Positions 45,735-56,844 of a stretch of 64,000 bases of DNA are shown here, in pieces (positions within the stretch are counted from its first letter, which is position 1; each line of letters starts with the position of its first letter). This DNA is from Microcebus murinus. Taxonomy: Eukaryota; Chordata; Mammalia; Primates; Cheirogaleidae. The stretch spans positions 47,461,001 to 47,525,000 of the forward strand of contig NC_134117.1 in NCBI RefSeq assembly GCF_040939455.1, read 5' to 3'. Below the pieces are notes generated by a model. It ran no database searches, had not been told where the DNA came from, and worked only from the letters and a program-made list of their open reading frames with translations. A program made the position numbers and the translations under genes.

Positions 45735-45910
45735 TGTGCTTATTTATCTTTTTACTTAGAATTGTTTCCACTTAACTTAGGAGTTATCCTCCATATTTTC
45801 ATAGAGTCATAAAATGTTATAAATAGAAGAGATCTTAGAACCGATTTTAGTTGATTTCCCATTTATAGATGGGGACATTGAGGCTCAGAGATGTCACATG
45901 GCTTGTTTAC
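45735..45910 (+). repeat. Copy 2 of the ancient repeat, with MIR-like 3' part
   Basis: Matches 43265-43385 and continues with CATTTATAGATGGGGACATT and GAGGCTCAGAGATGTCACAT, the MIR-type 3' half. Confidence 0.7.
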
Positions 45911-46023
45911 AAGGTCCCTATTGTATTAGTGAAGGTTTTTCATCTGGACAGGGCAAACTGTCCTTTTGTTGAAAAAGCAATCTTTAAACCTCAGTGGCGT
46001 ATAAGAAATAGTAGAGATTTGTT

Positions 46024-46420
46024 AAAACAAAGATATGTAATCATCTCAATAGATGCAGAAAAAACATTCAACAAAATTCAGCACTCTTTTATGATAAAAG
46101 GTGCTTTTAACAAAATAGGCATAGATGGATCATACCTAAAAATTGTAGAAGCCATATATGCCAAACCCACAGCCAACATCATACTGAATGGGGAAAAGTT
46201 GAAAGCATTCCCGCTGCGAACTGGAACAAGACAAGGATGCCCACTGTCACCACTTCTATTCAGCATAATGCGGGAAGTCCTAGCCAGAGCAGTCAGGCAA
46301 GTGAAGGAAATTAAGGGTATCCAAACGAGAAAAAAGGAGGTCAAACTTTTGCTGTTTGCTGATGATATGATCTCATATCTAGGAAACCCTAAGATTCTGC
46401 CAAGAGACTCCTGGAATTGA
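46024..46420 (+). pseudogene. L1 ORF2 reverse-transcriptase fragment
   Basis: In the frame ending at 46420 the translation contains the reverse-transcriptase motifs [12 protein letters not shown] (motif A region), [15 protein letters not shown] (motif B) and the catalytic FADDM (motif C). In intact L1 elements this domain copies L1 RNA at the target site. Here the N-terminal endonuclease is absent through 5' truncation, and the frame closes shortly after FADDM. The upstream part of the open frame (from 45869) is flanking DNA, not L1. Later pieces of the same protein lie at 46905-47294, 47491-47718 and 48106-48432 in separate frames. Non-functional. Confidence 0.93.
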
Positions 46421-46904
46421 TAAATAAATTCAGCAAAGTCTCAGTGTACAAAATCAATGTACACAAATCAGCAGCATTCCTATATACCAACAACAGTCAA
46501 GCTGAGAATCAAATCAAAAACTCAATACACAGCCTTTCACAATAGCTACAAAGAAAAGGAAATACCTAGGAATATATTTAACAAGGAGGTGTAAGATCTC
46601 TACAAAGAGAACTATGAATCACTGAGGAAGGAAATTGCAGATGATGTAAATGAATAGAAAAATGTATCATGCTTCTGGATCCGCAGAATCAACATTGTTA
46701 AAATGTTCGTACTACCCAAAGTCATTTACAGATTCAATGCAATCCCTATTAAAATACCAACGTAATTTTTTTGAAGATTTAGAAAAAATAATTTTGTGCT
46801 TTGTTTGGAACTAGAAAAGAACCTGAATAGCCAAAGCAATCTTAAGCAAAAGGAATGAATCTGGAGGCATTGCTTTACCATACTTTAAGCTATACTACAA
46901 TGCT

Positions 46905-47294
46905 ATGGTAACCAAATCAGCATGGGACTGGCACAAAAATAGAGACATAGACCAATGGAACAGAACAGAGAACCCAAATATAAAACCATCCACATATTGC
47001 CATCTGATATTTGACAAAGTAGACAGCAGTGGACACTGGGGAAAAGAATTCCTATTAAATAAATGTTGCTGGGAAAATTGGATAGCCACATGTAGAAGAT
47101 TGAAACAGGATCCATATCTTTCACCACTCACAAAAATTAATCCAAAGTGGATCACAGACTTAAATCTAAAATATGCAATAATAAGAATTCTAGAAGAAAA
47201 TGTTGGAAAAACTCTTCTCGATATCAGCCTATTGCAAGAATTTACGAAGAAGACCCCAAAGGCAATCACAACAACAATGAAAATAAATAAATGA
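46905..47294 (+). pseudogene. L1 ORF2 C-terminal fragment
   Basis: A 129-codon open stretch with recognisable ORF2 text after the reverse transcriptase ([37 protein letters not shown]). It lies in the same L1 as the RT fragment but is separated from it by stop codons. It is a remnant of the region between RT and the cysteine-rich C-terminus and cannot act alone. Confidence 0.9.
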
Positions 47295-47763
47295 GACTTG
47301 ATTAAATTAAAAAGCTTCTTCACAGCCAAGGAAGCAATCAACAGAGCCAATAGACAACCTACAGAATGGGAGAAAATATTCGCAGGCTATCCATCTGATA
47401 AAGAGGTAATAACAAGAATCTACAGAGAACTCAAGCAAATAAACAAGAAAAAAAAAGTCAAACAACCCCATTAAAAAGTGGGTAAAAGACATGAACAGAA
47501 ACTTTTCAAAAGAAGATAGACAAATGGCCAATAAACATATGAAAAAATGCTCAATGTCACTAACCATCAGAGAAATGCAAATCAAAACCATAATGAGATA
47601 TTACCTAACTACAGTGAGAATGGCTTATATCAAAAAGTTCCAAAACAATAGATACTGGTGTGGATGCAGAGGGAAAGGAACATTTATACACTGTTGGTGG
47701 GATTGCAAACTCGTGTAACCTCTATGGCAAATAGTATGGAGATTCCCCAAAGAACTAAATGTA

Positions 47764-48102
<339 letters not shown>

Positions 48103-48105
48103 AAA

Positions 48106-48432
48106 GAACTAAATGTAGACTTACCATTTGATCCAGCAATCCCACTACTGGGTATTTATCCAATGAATAAAAAGTCTTTTTATCAAAAAGATACTTGTAC
48201 TAGAATGTTTATAGCAGCACAAGTCATAATTGCAAAGATGTGGAATCAACCCAAGTGCCCATCAATTCATGAGCAGATTAATAATATGTGGCATATGTAC
48301 ACCATGGAGTACTACTCAGCCATAAAAAATGAATTCATGCGTTTTGCAACAATCTGGATGGAAATGGAGACCATCCTCCTAAGTGAAGTATTCAAAAATG
48401 GAAAAACAAACACCACATGTACTCACTATTAA
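48106..48432 (+). pseudogene. L1 ORF2 C-terminal end, downstream of the Alu
   Basis: After the Alu and its duplicated target, the translation resumes with DLPFDPAIPLLGIYPMN, then YTMEYYSAIKNEFM and ETILLSEVFKNGK, the well-known C-terminal end of L1 ORF2. The open frame before it only reads the Alu A-tail as polylysine. Confidence 0.9.
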
Positions 48433-48667
48433 ATTGGAACTAACCAATCAGCACTCATGTGCATAGATGGAAGTAAAACTCAACAGAAATCATGCAGGTG
48501 GGAGGGGGGAGGATGGGATGGGTGAAATCATACTTAGTGGGTACAATGTACACTATCTGGGCACACTCAAGCAATACAAAAGCAATCCATGTAACCAAAA
48601 CATTCATACTCCTGTAATATTCTGAAATTAAAAAAAATTATTCAAAAAATTCAATGTAATAAAACAT

Positions 48668-49020
48668 TGATTTGCTATTTATTCACATCACAGTCTATGT
48701 GGGTCCTTGGGAGTGGGGTTGAGTGTGATCTGTGCAGTCATTCAAGGACTCCGTGGTTCTACAATTTTAGAGGGTCTCAAAGCCTGGATCCTTTGCATCT
48801 ACCCAGCAGACAAGGACTGAGACAGCAGGGAAAAGCCATACTTGCTCTCAATCACCTCAGACCCAACAGTGACATATGACTCCCACTCATGCCATTGGTG
48901 AGAGTTTGTCATGTGGCCCCGTCTAGATGCAAAAGCTGCTGGAAGTGTAGTTTAAGCTGTGTATCCTGTAAAGGAGAACAGATTTGACGAATATCCTAGC
49001 CAGGCTGTACCATCATTCAT
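48668..49020. repeat. Ancient mammalian repeat, unassigned
   Basis: CATGCCATTGGTGAGAGTTT, GTCATGTGGCCCCGTCTAGA, TGCAAAAGCTGCTGGAAGTG and TAGTTTAAGCTGTGT follow a widespread ancient repeat order whose name I do not assign. Confidence 0.5.
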
Positions 49021-49032
49021 CTTCCCATATAG

Positions 49033-49179
49033 CAGTCGTTGTCAAAGTGTCATTCAGCAGGATCAGCATCACTTGAAAACTTGTTAGAAATGCAAATTCT
49101 CAGGTTTCACCCATTTCTACAGAATCAGAAACTCTGGGTGACTTTCGTGATTCTGTATGCTAACATTTGAGAATGACTG
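49033..49179 (+). mobile_element. MER5A-type hAT element
   Basis: CAGTCGTTGTCAAAGTGTC, CAGGATCAGCATCACTTGAA, AACTTGTTAGAAATGCAAAT, TCTCAGG, CAGAATCAGAAACTCTGGG and TTTGAGAATGACTG are the complete MER5A order. A non-autonomous hAT-Charlie element. Confidence 0.92.
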
Positions 49180-49202
49180 GTATATCCTATTGAACCTAGG
49201 TC

Positions 49203-49385
49203 AGTGGTTCTTAACCGTGGCTAAGAATCACCTAGGGAATCACTAGAATCACCTAGGGAAACCTAAAACAAAACAAAACAAACCTATTGTCTGAACCCCA
49301 TCTAAGATCAATTAAATCAGAGTTTCCAGAGGGGAATGTAGGCATTTTAGAGGAAAGAGAGGATTTTAGAGTAAAAATTCCTGGA
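49203..49385 (+). mobile_element. hAT-Charlie-type MITE fragment
   Basis: CAGTGGTTCTTAACCGTGGC and AATCACCTAGGGAA, with an ATCAATTAAATCAGAGTTTC interior. A short internal duplication (AATCACCTAGGGAA twice, 49226 and 49247) and a CAAAA tract interrupt it. The right end is unclear. Confidence 0.6.
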
Positions 49386-49469
49386 TTTTCTAACTGTGGC
49401 CAGAGTGAAAGACTGCTATACTGGTTGATAAAACCTACAGTTTATATTTCTTTTGTTGTACAGTGCAGC

Positions 49470-49625
49470 ATGCAGCATATTATCTGTGTAACTTTGGTTA
49501 AGTCAATTAACCTCTCTGAACTTATGTTTTTCTCATTAGTAAAATGGCACATAATCCTAGAATCTACTTTATGGAGTTGTGGGGATTACAAGAAGCTGTA
49601 TTTATAAAGTGCTTATAAAACAACC
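49470..49625 (+). repeat. MIR SINE
   Basis: GTGTAACTTTGGTTAAGTCA, ATTAACCTCTCTGAACTTAT, TAGTAAAATGGCACATAATC and GTTGTGGGGATTACAAGAAG follow MIR order. Confidence 0.85.
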
Positions 49626-49948
49626 ACACGTAGTGATCATATATAAAAAAAACTTTAAATTAAATTCTGATTGCTCTGTGGTGAGAACTGTAGAGAGAAA
49701 ATAGGGTTGCTAAATCAGAAGTCAAGAGAGCTATCACTTCTTCCCTTACAGTTTTAAGTCATTCTCATTCTCTCTCTTCATCCCCTCCCCCTCCCCCTTC
49801 TCCTCCTAGACTGAAAATTTGAGATTTTGGTTTAGAAGTATTCACCACATGGGCTTGTCTATATCATTTTTTGTTTCAGTGGCTTCACTCCCATTGTTTC
49901 CAACTGGATCTGTTTCAAGCGCTGAATTTGGGCAAGACATTGGCTCTA

Positions 49949-50079
49949 CAGGGTATCCCAAAAGTTTCTATACAAAGGAAAATTTTTGTAAAATTTTATA
50001 ATGAATATTTTGTAAATAAAGGTATATTTAGCTACAATTTCCCATTTTCGCTATGTATGGTAACTTTTGGGACACCCTG
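49949..50079. mobile_element. Mariner-like MITE with 25-bp terminal inverted repeats
   Basis: The left terminus CAGGGTATCCCAAAAGTT (49949) and the reverse complement of the right terminus, CAGGGTGTCCCAAAAGTT (ending 50079), are 22/25 identical over the full repeats. TA precedes the left end and TG follows the right, consistent with a TA target duplication with one change. Total 131 bp, AT-rich, no coding. Termini and target fit the Tc1/mariner superfamily; the family is not assigned. Confidence 0.8.
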
Positions 50080-51485
50080 TGGTGTGTTAAGAGAAAACAA
50101 GGGAGTGAGTTCTCTCGCCTTGATAGCTGCTTGGCAACCATGTTGTGTCTGATTGGCAACTGGGCACCAGGAAGTCCTGCTCCTCATCTGTAGGTGACAC
50201 CTCTATAGTGTCTGAAAAACATAGATACTTGCCTCTCTGTATTTGGTTTGCTGCTGGAAAAGAGAAAAAAACCCTGACATATCATGTGGTTGCATAGATT
50301 TCTTTCACATGTAGTTTGCTGATAATGGTGACATTTTAGTAAAATCTGGATCACCTAAAAAAAAAAGTGCTCAAAAAGTTTATCCATTTACTGTGGACTT
50401 CTAAGAGGTAGGGCTTAATCCTGTAGAAATTTCAAGCACAATGTCTCATTGACAAAGCAAAATTGCTAACTCATTTGCCTTTATTTTAACCGAGTTAAGA
50501 TTAGATTCACACTGTAGTTAAATGGTTTTGCAAGATGAACTAAAATATTAGATAAAATGTTGGTGAGTGAAACTCTCTCCAACTTGTGTTTGAAGTCACT
50601 GCACTTTAAAAAATGCTTTGGATGACAGTTGTGATGGATTAAACCTGGAAACAAGACAGAAATTGGTACTACATTTGATAGAGAGTAGATGAATCATGTT
50701 AGGGTTAATATTCTGACAGCAAAACACTCGCATTTAAACTTCCGAATGGATATAGATGGTTCAGTCTATTCAGACATCCTGGTGAGAGTGAATTTAGGAT
50801 CCTGGTAGGATGCTGGTTTGTGAGAAGCATAATTTTCCAGGAAGTAATCACAAAGCTGAGTGTTGACAGCTTTGAGTTCAAATTTCAGACTCTCACTGTA
50901 ATAGCACATAAATCACTCAATTTCTCTGTGGATCTTTTTTATTACCTGTAAACTATAATTCATTGTGTTTCTTTTACACATAGCTCATTGTAGTTCTCAC
51001 TCAAATACTGTACTTCATATTTTAAGGATTAAGAAATAATTAAAAATATTTCTTGCAAAGTTACAGTTATTTGAAGGGCATATAATTTTATTTTTCCTAG
51101 AAATTTCTTAACTCCCTCTTCCTGTTAGAAAAGTGAGGAAATCTAAGACCAATTAGCTACTGGACACAATGTATAGTATGAGCTCAGTGTAGCTATGAAC
51201 CAAATTCCATTACAGGAGTCAGACATTAGCATTGTTATTCACTTGGCTCTGATCATTTCTGTGAGCAAGGGGAAAATCTGACTTTTGCACAAAGTCATTT
51301 TACTCTGCGGGTTTATAATTTTGGCTGACAAATGGAGAGGTAAATTCACAGTGACTTGCCAGCTAAGAACACTCTGTGTGTCTGCCACCAAAGGGAGCCA
51401 GAATTTTGTCATTTAGCATGACGTCTTTTTAGCTTTCCTTACCCAGGTTTACAACAAAACAAAGAGGCAAAATTTGATTTTGCTC
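50080..51485. other. Long repeat-free AT-rich stretch
   Basis: About 1.4 kb with no recognised repeat, exon or RNA gene. Might include conserved non-coding DNA. Confidence 0.4.
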
Positions 51486-51496
51486 AATGAAAAAGC

Positions 51497-51798
51497 TGTT
51501 TTTGGGGGTGGGGGGCAGACAGGGTCTCCTTCTGTTGCCCGAGCTAGAGTGCAATAGCATGATTATAGCTCACAGCAACCTCAAACTCCTAGGCTCAAGC
51601 AATTGTCTTGCCTCAGCCTCCCAAGTATCTGGGACTATAGGTGCACACCACCATGGCTGGCTAATTTTTAATTTTTTTTTGTACAGACGGGGGTCTCATT
51701 ATTGCCCAGACTGGTCTCAAACTCCTGGCCCCAAGCGATCCTCCCGTGTTGGCCTCCCAGAGTGTTAGGATTACAGGCGTGAGCCACCGCACCCAGCC
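51497..51798 (-). mobile_element. AluJ-like SINE (minus strand)
   Basis: Minus-strand dimer without the lemur linker (TTTTTTGTACAGACGGGG instead), so from before lemur-specific amplification. TGAAAAAGC at 51488-51496 and 51799-51807 flanks it. Confidence 0.95.
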
Positions 51799-51854
51799 TG
51801 AAAAAGCCTTTGAACAGGAAAGGAGGGTTCATTGTTGTCCCTGGCTGTTCCCAC

Positions 51855-51900
51855 GGTGGACTTTGAGGAGACTGCGTGGTGGACTTTGAGGAGACTACGT
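51855..51900. repeat. 23-bp tandem duplication
   Basis: GGTGGACTTTGAGGAGACT + RCGT occurs twice back to back (51855-51877 and 51878-51900) with one difference. Confidence 0.97.
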
Positions 51901-52089
51901 GTTAAACCGTCATCACGGCTGGCATCAGGCGTGAGAAGACTCTTGCCTCATCAGCAAACATTGAGTTTGCATGGGCTAGTTGAGGGTTGTGAAGCCAGAG
52001 GGCGGGGCTGTGAAGTCTTGAAGGCCTTTCAGGGAGACAGGGCAGCGCTGTGGGAAAGGGTCTTTGCGAGTCAGATGGGCCTGGGAGGG

Positions 52090-52275
52090 AATCCTGGCTC
52101 AGCACCCACCGCATATGCAACTTGGGACAAATGACTTCACTTTTCAAGTCTAAATGAGCTCATCTGTAAAACGAGAGCATTATCACCTACCTTATAGGTT
52201 TGTTGTAAGGATTGCATGAGATAATGTGTGCCAAATATTTGACAGTATCAAGACCTGGTGTGTAGCGTGTGCTCA
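52090..52275 (+). repeat. MIR SINE
   Basis: GCAACTTGGGACAAATGACT, CTCATCTGTAAAACGAGAGC, TTGTTGTAAGGATTGCATGA and GATAATGTGTGCCAAATATT follow MIR order. Confidence 0.9.
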
Positions 52276-52925
52276 CCCTTCTCGGGCTGCCTTCCCGTCG
52301 GTCTTGCCTTCTGGTCCATTTGTTAATGACAATTAAAAATAACTGGTGTCCATTGCTCCAGGAAAGGATTTTGAGATGTCGTTTACATTTTAATATAATT
52401 AAATTTGACTTCTCTCTACCGCAGTGTGTAGCTGGAGTCCTAACTTGGGTCTAGATACGCACGTGCTACAACTCAGTCATTTCTGGAAGATGACATGAGG
52501 GCACCTTCAGAGTCAATTGCATGAGAACTGGAATTAAACTGTGCCCCAAAAGAAGTCAGAAATGAGGTGGTCAGGTTCAAGTGCAGTGCCCAGGGGCAGA
52601 GCAGGGGGCTGACTCTGAGTAACACTAGGTTAGTGTTTTGGGATTGATGCAGTTAGGGGTGGCTGCCACTGGGGGCTGTGAATAATATCTTGTTTGGACA
52701 ATGAGGATACATGGTATTGGGTATCATTGATTTCAGCAGTGTTCCCAGTATGAGGAATGGTACCCGTGACTTTCTTGTAATTCTCCAATATAGTTAATAG
52801 CACTGTTGGTATAGCAGCAATGGGAGATGTCAATCTCAGTGCAGGCATTAGCTGTGTCAACATGAAGCATTCTATGCCTTGGACCAAATGATGTCAAAGC
52901 AGTGGTGACACCTTTTACTGGCTTT
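52276..52925. other. Unassigned
   Basis: No repeat or exon recognised. Short minus-strand frames lack domains. Confidence 0.35.
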
Positions 52926-52929
52926 GATG

Positions 52930-53412
52930 GTGGTGCCTTTTGTGACTGTAGGAAATTAAAGATAGCCACAAAGTTTTTGCCACCAATCCCATCAAGAGGT
53001 GGAGACTATTTTTCTTTCCTTGGAATCTGCATTGGTCCTGTGACTTTTTTTGACCAATGCAATGTGGCAGAAATGTTGCTGCGTAACTTCAGAGACTGAG
53101 CTTCCGGGAGATCTGCAACCTCTAGCTTTGCTGCTTGAAACATGCCTTCTTAGAATTCAGCTCCATGCCACGAGGAAGCCCAGGCAGCCACATGAAGAGT
53201 AGGACTGAGGCTCCTGGTGACAGCCAGCACCTGTTGCCAGCCACGAGTGAGGCCATTTTGGACTGGGCCATCCAGTATTCCAGATGATAACATGTGAAGC
53301 AGAAGAGTGGCTAGGTCAACCCATGGAATCATTGGAAGTGATAAATTCCTGATGTTTTAAGCCATGAAAATTTGTGGTGGTTTATTGGACAGGAATAGAT
53401 CACCAAACAGTG
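52930..53412. repeat. Ancient LTR-like mammalian repeat
   Basis: CCCATCAAGAGGTGGAGACT, GGTCCTGTGACTTTTTTTGA, CCAATGCAATGTGGCAGAAA, CACGAGGAAGCCCAGGCAGC, GTTTTAAGCCATGAAA and TTTATTGGACAGGAATAGAT follow a widespread ancient repeat up to its 3' end. Confidence 0.65.
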
Positions 53413-53574
53413 GCTATTTGCAGTGCAGGGGATAATGCCCAAGAGCAGGAACAGAAAAGGAGGAAAGTAGAAGATCCCACAGTCAATGGGACCATTAAGA
53501 GGACACACTTGAGATGCCTTCAGAGGACTGGCAGAATTGTAAGGAAGAAACTTTTCTGGGGGAGTGGAGGTGGA

Positions 53575-53705
53575 GTCCTCATTTGTAAAAAGGAGATAGT
53601 AGTACCAACCTCTTAGAGTTGTGGTGCAGATTAAATGGGATAATGTGTATGAAATAATTAGTATAGTTTCTGGGATATGTACCCTCAGTAAATAATAGCC
53701 ATTGT
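53575..53705 (+). repeat. MIR SINE, 3' half
   Basis: TCCTCATTTGTAAAAAGGAG, AGTTGTGGTGCAGATTAAAT, GGGATAATGTGTATGAAATA and CCCTCAGTAAATAATAGCC follow MIR order. Confidence 0.85.
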
Positions 53706-53858
53706 CGTTACCCTTACCCTTATCCTTACCTGAAACTAATAATTGTAAAACACTGAGTGTTTTACAATAAACACTCATAATTGTAACTAATTGATGAATT
53801 GAAACGAATAATTGTAAAACACTAATAATTGTAAACACTGAGTGTTTAACACTCAGTA
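53706..53858. repeat. Cluster of perfect palindromes and telomere-like hexamers
   Basis: GTTACCCTTACCCTTATCC (53707-53725) is followed by palindrome ATTGTAAAACACT-G-AGTGTTTTACAAT (arms 53742-53754 and 53756-53768). A second copy of the ATTGTAAAACACT arm lies at 53810-53822, and overlapping palindromes AAACACTGAGTGTTT (53833-53847) and ACTGAGTGTT-T-AACACTCAGT (53837-53857) close the block. Confidence 0.95.
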
Positions 53859-54570
53859 GAAAATAATTACATTAATTGGTACACATCTTATTTCCATAGC
53901 TAGATGGAAGTTCTCCTAAGGGCAGAGAATGGAGCTTATATTTCTTTATGTGATGTCAACTCTGAATAAATAATTGTTTGTTGATTATGTAGAAATGGAA
54001 CAAAATATATCACGTTTTTTTTAGAATTCTAGTCTCATTCACATTAGGTCCATGTGTCAGTTTGCAATCTTCATTAAATTTCTAAAGCCAAAAGATAAAA
54101 ACTGACCGAGCTTCAGCTAACATGGGCACTTATTGGTGGGACATGTGGGTGTCCCATGAGAGTATTTTGGGTGGCACTGTGAAGTCTGACACTCTGTTGT
54201 CAAGGAACTTGTCTATTTGATTAACCTTAGCTGAATCAGCTACACATTTATCTTGAGCTCCAAGATGCCTGTCTGTGGAGATACGGACGGCTTTGTTCAG
54301 TCAAGGTCAGGTACCAGAACAGACCCATAGTTACTGCAGAACAGCCTCGTCAGGCTTTGTGGAGCTGAAGCCTTCTAAGTAGCCATGAAGCTTTCATAGT
54401 ATGTGATTGGTCCTATCAAGCACTGCCCTCTACCCATTGGCTGTTACCACCTGTGCGGTACATGTAACAGTCAGCAGGGTCTCCTCAGCCAATCAGCTGA
54501 ATGGGTTCTCAGCACTGTTCTGTTGTCAATTAGCTGGCAGAGTATGTAGTCTTGGTCCATTATGGCAACA
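53859..54570. other. Unassigned, with three CCAAT-type motifs
   Basis: ATTGG at 54406 and 54436 and CCAAT at 54489 lie in a stretch without recognised repeat. Possible old LTR or regulatory DNA; no TATA box or exon nearby. Confidence 0.3.
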
Positions 54571-54577
54571 GCAGCCC

Positions 54578-54602
54578 TGTGTGTGTGTGTGTGTGTGTGT
54601 GT
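54578..54602. repeat. (TG)n microsatellite
   Basis: About 12 GT units. Confidence 0.95.
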
Positions 54603-55315
54603 AGGCATGTGTGGATGGCAAGTATTAATACTAAGCATAACAAGGTTCTCTGACCAATACAGCCCACTCTGATTTTGTTTTAGGATCTGGCCACTTATAT
54701 CTATTCATAGGGAATGAAATTCCATGTGTGTTGGGGAGCTGGAACTTTATCATTTTCAGAAGGAATAATAAATGTTTTTAAGCATCAGTTTATACAAAGC
54801 ATCTAAAGTCTCCTCCAACATATTATGTTCATCACTAGGAGTTCCTGCTCTATAAAGAATGAAAAGACTTGGTAAATAGTTTCTCTAAATAGAATGTGTG
54901 AAATGATTAGCTGTGGTTCTTGACATATATAGGATGGAAAGGAGAAAATTGCATAAAGAATTTGGAGCTAGAAATCCTCCTGTGGAATTCAGATTGATGC
55001 TTGGTTTTATATTAATATTTAGACAGTGTCCCTCTTCCAGGAGCTGAAAGCAGGGCTGACTATATAAATTTAAGAACTAATTATTTATGTGGTGTGATTT
55101 GGGAGGCACCAAGAAGAATTCTCTGCCTCAATATAGTGTTTTCTTTTTTACCCAAATGATACAGTCGTTGAAATGCCACCATTAGAGAGATTTATTCTTT
55201 TAGGTTAAGTATTGCCTCTTTAACTAGTTCTCTTTATTGGAAGTAGATAATTCATAATGTCAATTATATTTTGGTGTTAATTATTTTATTCAGTATTCTT
55301 TTGCCCCTCATAATA
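54603..55315. other. AT-rich unassigned sequence
   Basis: No repeat or gene recognised. Confidence 0.4.
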
Positions 55316-55317
55316 GG

Positions 55318-55378
55318 TGTGTGTTTGTGTGTGTGTATGTGTGACTGTAGTAGTGTGTATGTGTGACTGTAGTAGTCA
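55318..55378. repeat. TG-rich minisatellite
   Basis: After a GT-rich run, GTGTATGTGTGACTGTAGTA occurs twice in tandem, the second copy with an extra GT. Confidence 0.9.
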
Positions 55379-55520
55379 CAGGGTTATGGCTGTAGACTAC
55401 TGTATACCTAGAGAAGGGGGTTGGAGTAGGCTGGGTAGGAAGCATTTGTGAGGCAAACTTCAGCATGTTGCACAGGGTCTTATCTTAGCCAGAATTCTTT
55501 TGGGGGTTATAGCCTTAGAA

Positions 55521-55822
55521 TTTTTTTTTTTTTTTGGAGACAGAGTCTCACTCTGTCACTGGAGCTAGAGTGCAGTGGTGTCATCATAGCTCACTGCAAA
55601 CTTAAACTCCTGGGCTTAGGCGATCCTCTTGCCTCAGCCTCCCAAGTAGCTGGGATTATAGATGCGTGCCACAATGCCTGGCTAAGTTTTTCTATTTTTA
55701 ATAATAGTAGGAATGGGGTCTCCTTTTGCTCAGGCTGGTCTTGATCTCCTGAGCTCAAGTAATCCTCCTGCCTTGGCCTCCCAGATTGCTGGGATTATAG
55801 GCGTGAGCCAACGTGCCTGGCC
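55521..55822 (-). mobile_element. AluJ-like SINE (minus strand)
   Basis: Minus-strand dimer, T-run 55521-55533, no lemur linker, well diverged. AGAATT flanks both sides (short duplication). Confidence 0.95.
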
Positions 55823-55859
55823 AGAATTCTTAACATAAGGTAGAGAATTCCTTTCTCTC

Positions 55860-56160
55860 AGTGATCATATTTTAAAACACAGGCAATGATTCTGATTGGC
55901 CCAGCAGTTATCTTATGCCCACCCTGGGGTCAATCACTGTGACTCTGGGTTTAATGAAGTGTGATTGGTCATTTTGGGTCACATGAAACCAGGGGATGGT
56001 GGCCGCATTGTGATTGGCAGTCTTATCAGGACCACATGGAGTCAGGGATGCAGGTTTCCTGAAGGTGGGTGGGGTTGAGATCTTTGGCAGAAAAGGGAAG
56101 ATAGGAAAAGTCCTGGAAGACACAAACAACACCAGCCACTAGACCCTTCTGGCTCCGAAT
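55860..56160. promoter_or_regulatory. Candidate NF-Y-type motif group (three GATTGG in the same orientation)
   Basis: TGATTGGCC (55893), TGATTGGTC (55962) and TGATTGGCA (56011) lie 49-69 bp apart in one orientation, with a retained CpG (GGCCGCATTG). Such spacing occurs in retroviral LTRs and NF-Y-dependent promoters. No TATA box or start-like sequence is clear, so function is open. Confidence 0.3.
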
Positions 56161-56840
56161 GATCTCCGCTTAGAGTTTTTATGATGTAAAATAATTCATT
56201 CTAACCCGAAGGGTGTAGGCAGTGCGTGAGGGTTGTGTGTTTGGAATGTGGGCAACCCTGGGGAGGCGGTGATGCCTCTTTGTGACTGAGATGAAATAAA
56301 TCAACACAAAACAGATGCATTTGGCCACATCATAGTGCCACACGATAGTACCATGCCAATGTGGATTATTTGTGAATGTGCTAATGCTGAGACCAGGGTG
56401 TTTCACACAGTTCTGCATCACAGGGGTAACTTCTCAGTAGAGCGATATCACCTTCCAGGGGCGAAAGAACAAAAACTTTGATATTATTGTACCATGGTGT
56501 ATAGTACATAAACATATATGCAATATCATGTAGGGGGACAATTAGGATAAAATATCTAAAAAGAGTACTTAGGAGGATAATAATAATAATAATAGGTTGA
56601 GAAATACTGTTACAGATTTGCGAAAGTTGTTTTATCTTAGGAATATATGAACTACAGTGAAACAAATGCTTTGGAATTTGTGATCAGAGACACAGAATGA
56701 TCGGTGAGAACAGAAACTGGATTTGAATCCAGCCCACTTTCTAGCTCTGTGGAAATGGACAAGTAATATAATCTCTCTGTGTCTCAGTTTCCTAGTAGTG
56801 ACCTTTTGCAGCCAATCCCTCTCCCAAACACTTCCCCCAG
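56161..56840. other. Unassigned with a short (AAT)n tract
   Basis: (AAT)n at 56575-56594. No repeat or gene otherwise. Confidence 0.4.
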
Positions 56841-56844
56841 GCAA

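Noticed and set aside
45869..46023. Upstream extension of the L1 ORF2 frame
   Set aside because: The sequence before about 46024 is MIR-like flanking DNA that happens to be in frame; it is not L1 protein.
53707..53725. Telomere-like TTACCC units as a possible interstitial telomere
   Set aside because: Only about three imperfect units at the end of a MIR; too short to call an interstitial telomeric sequence.
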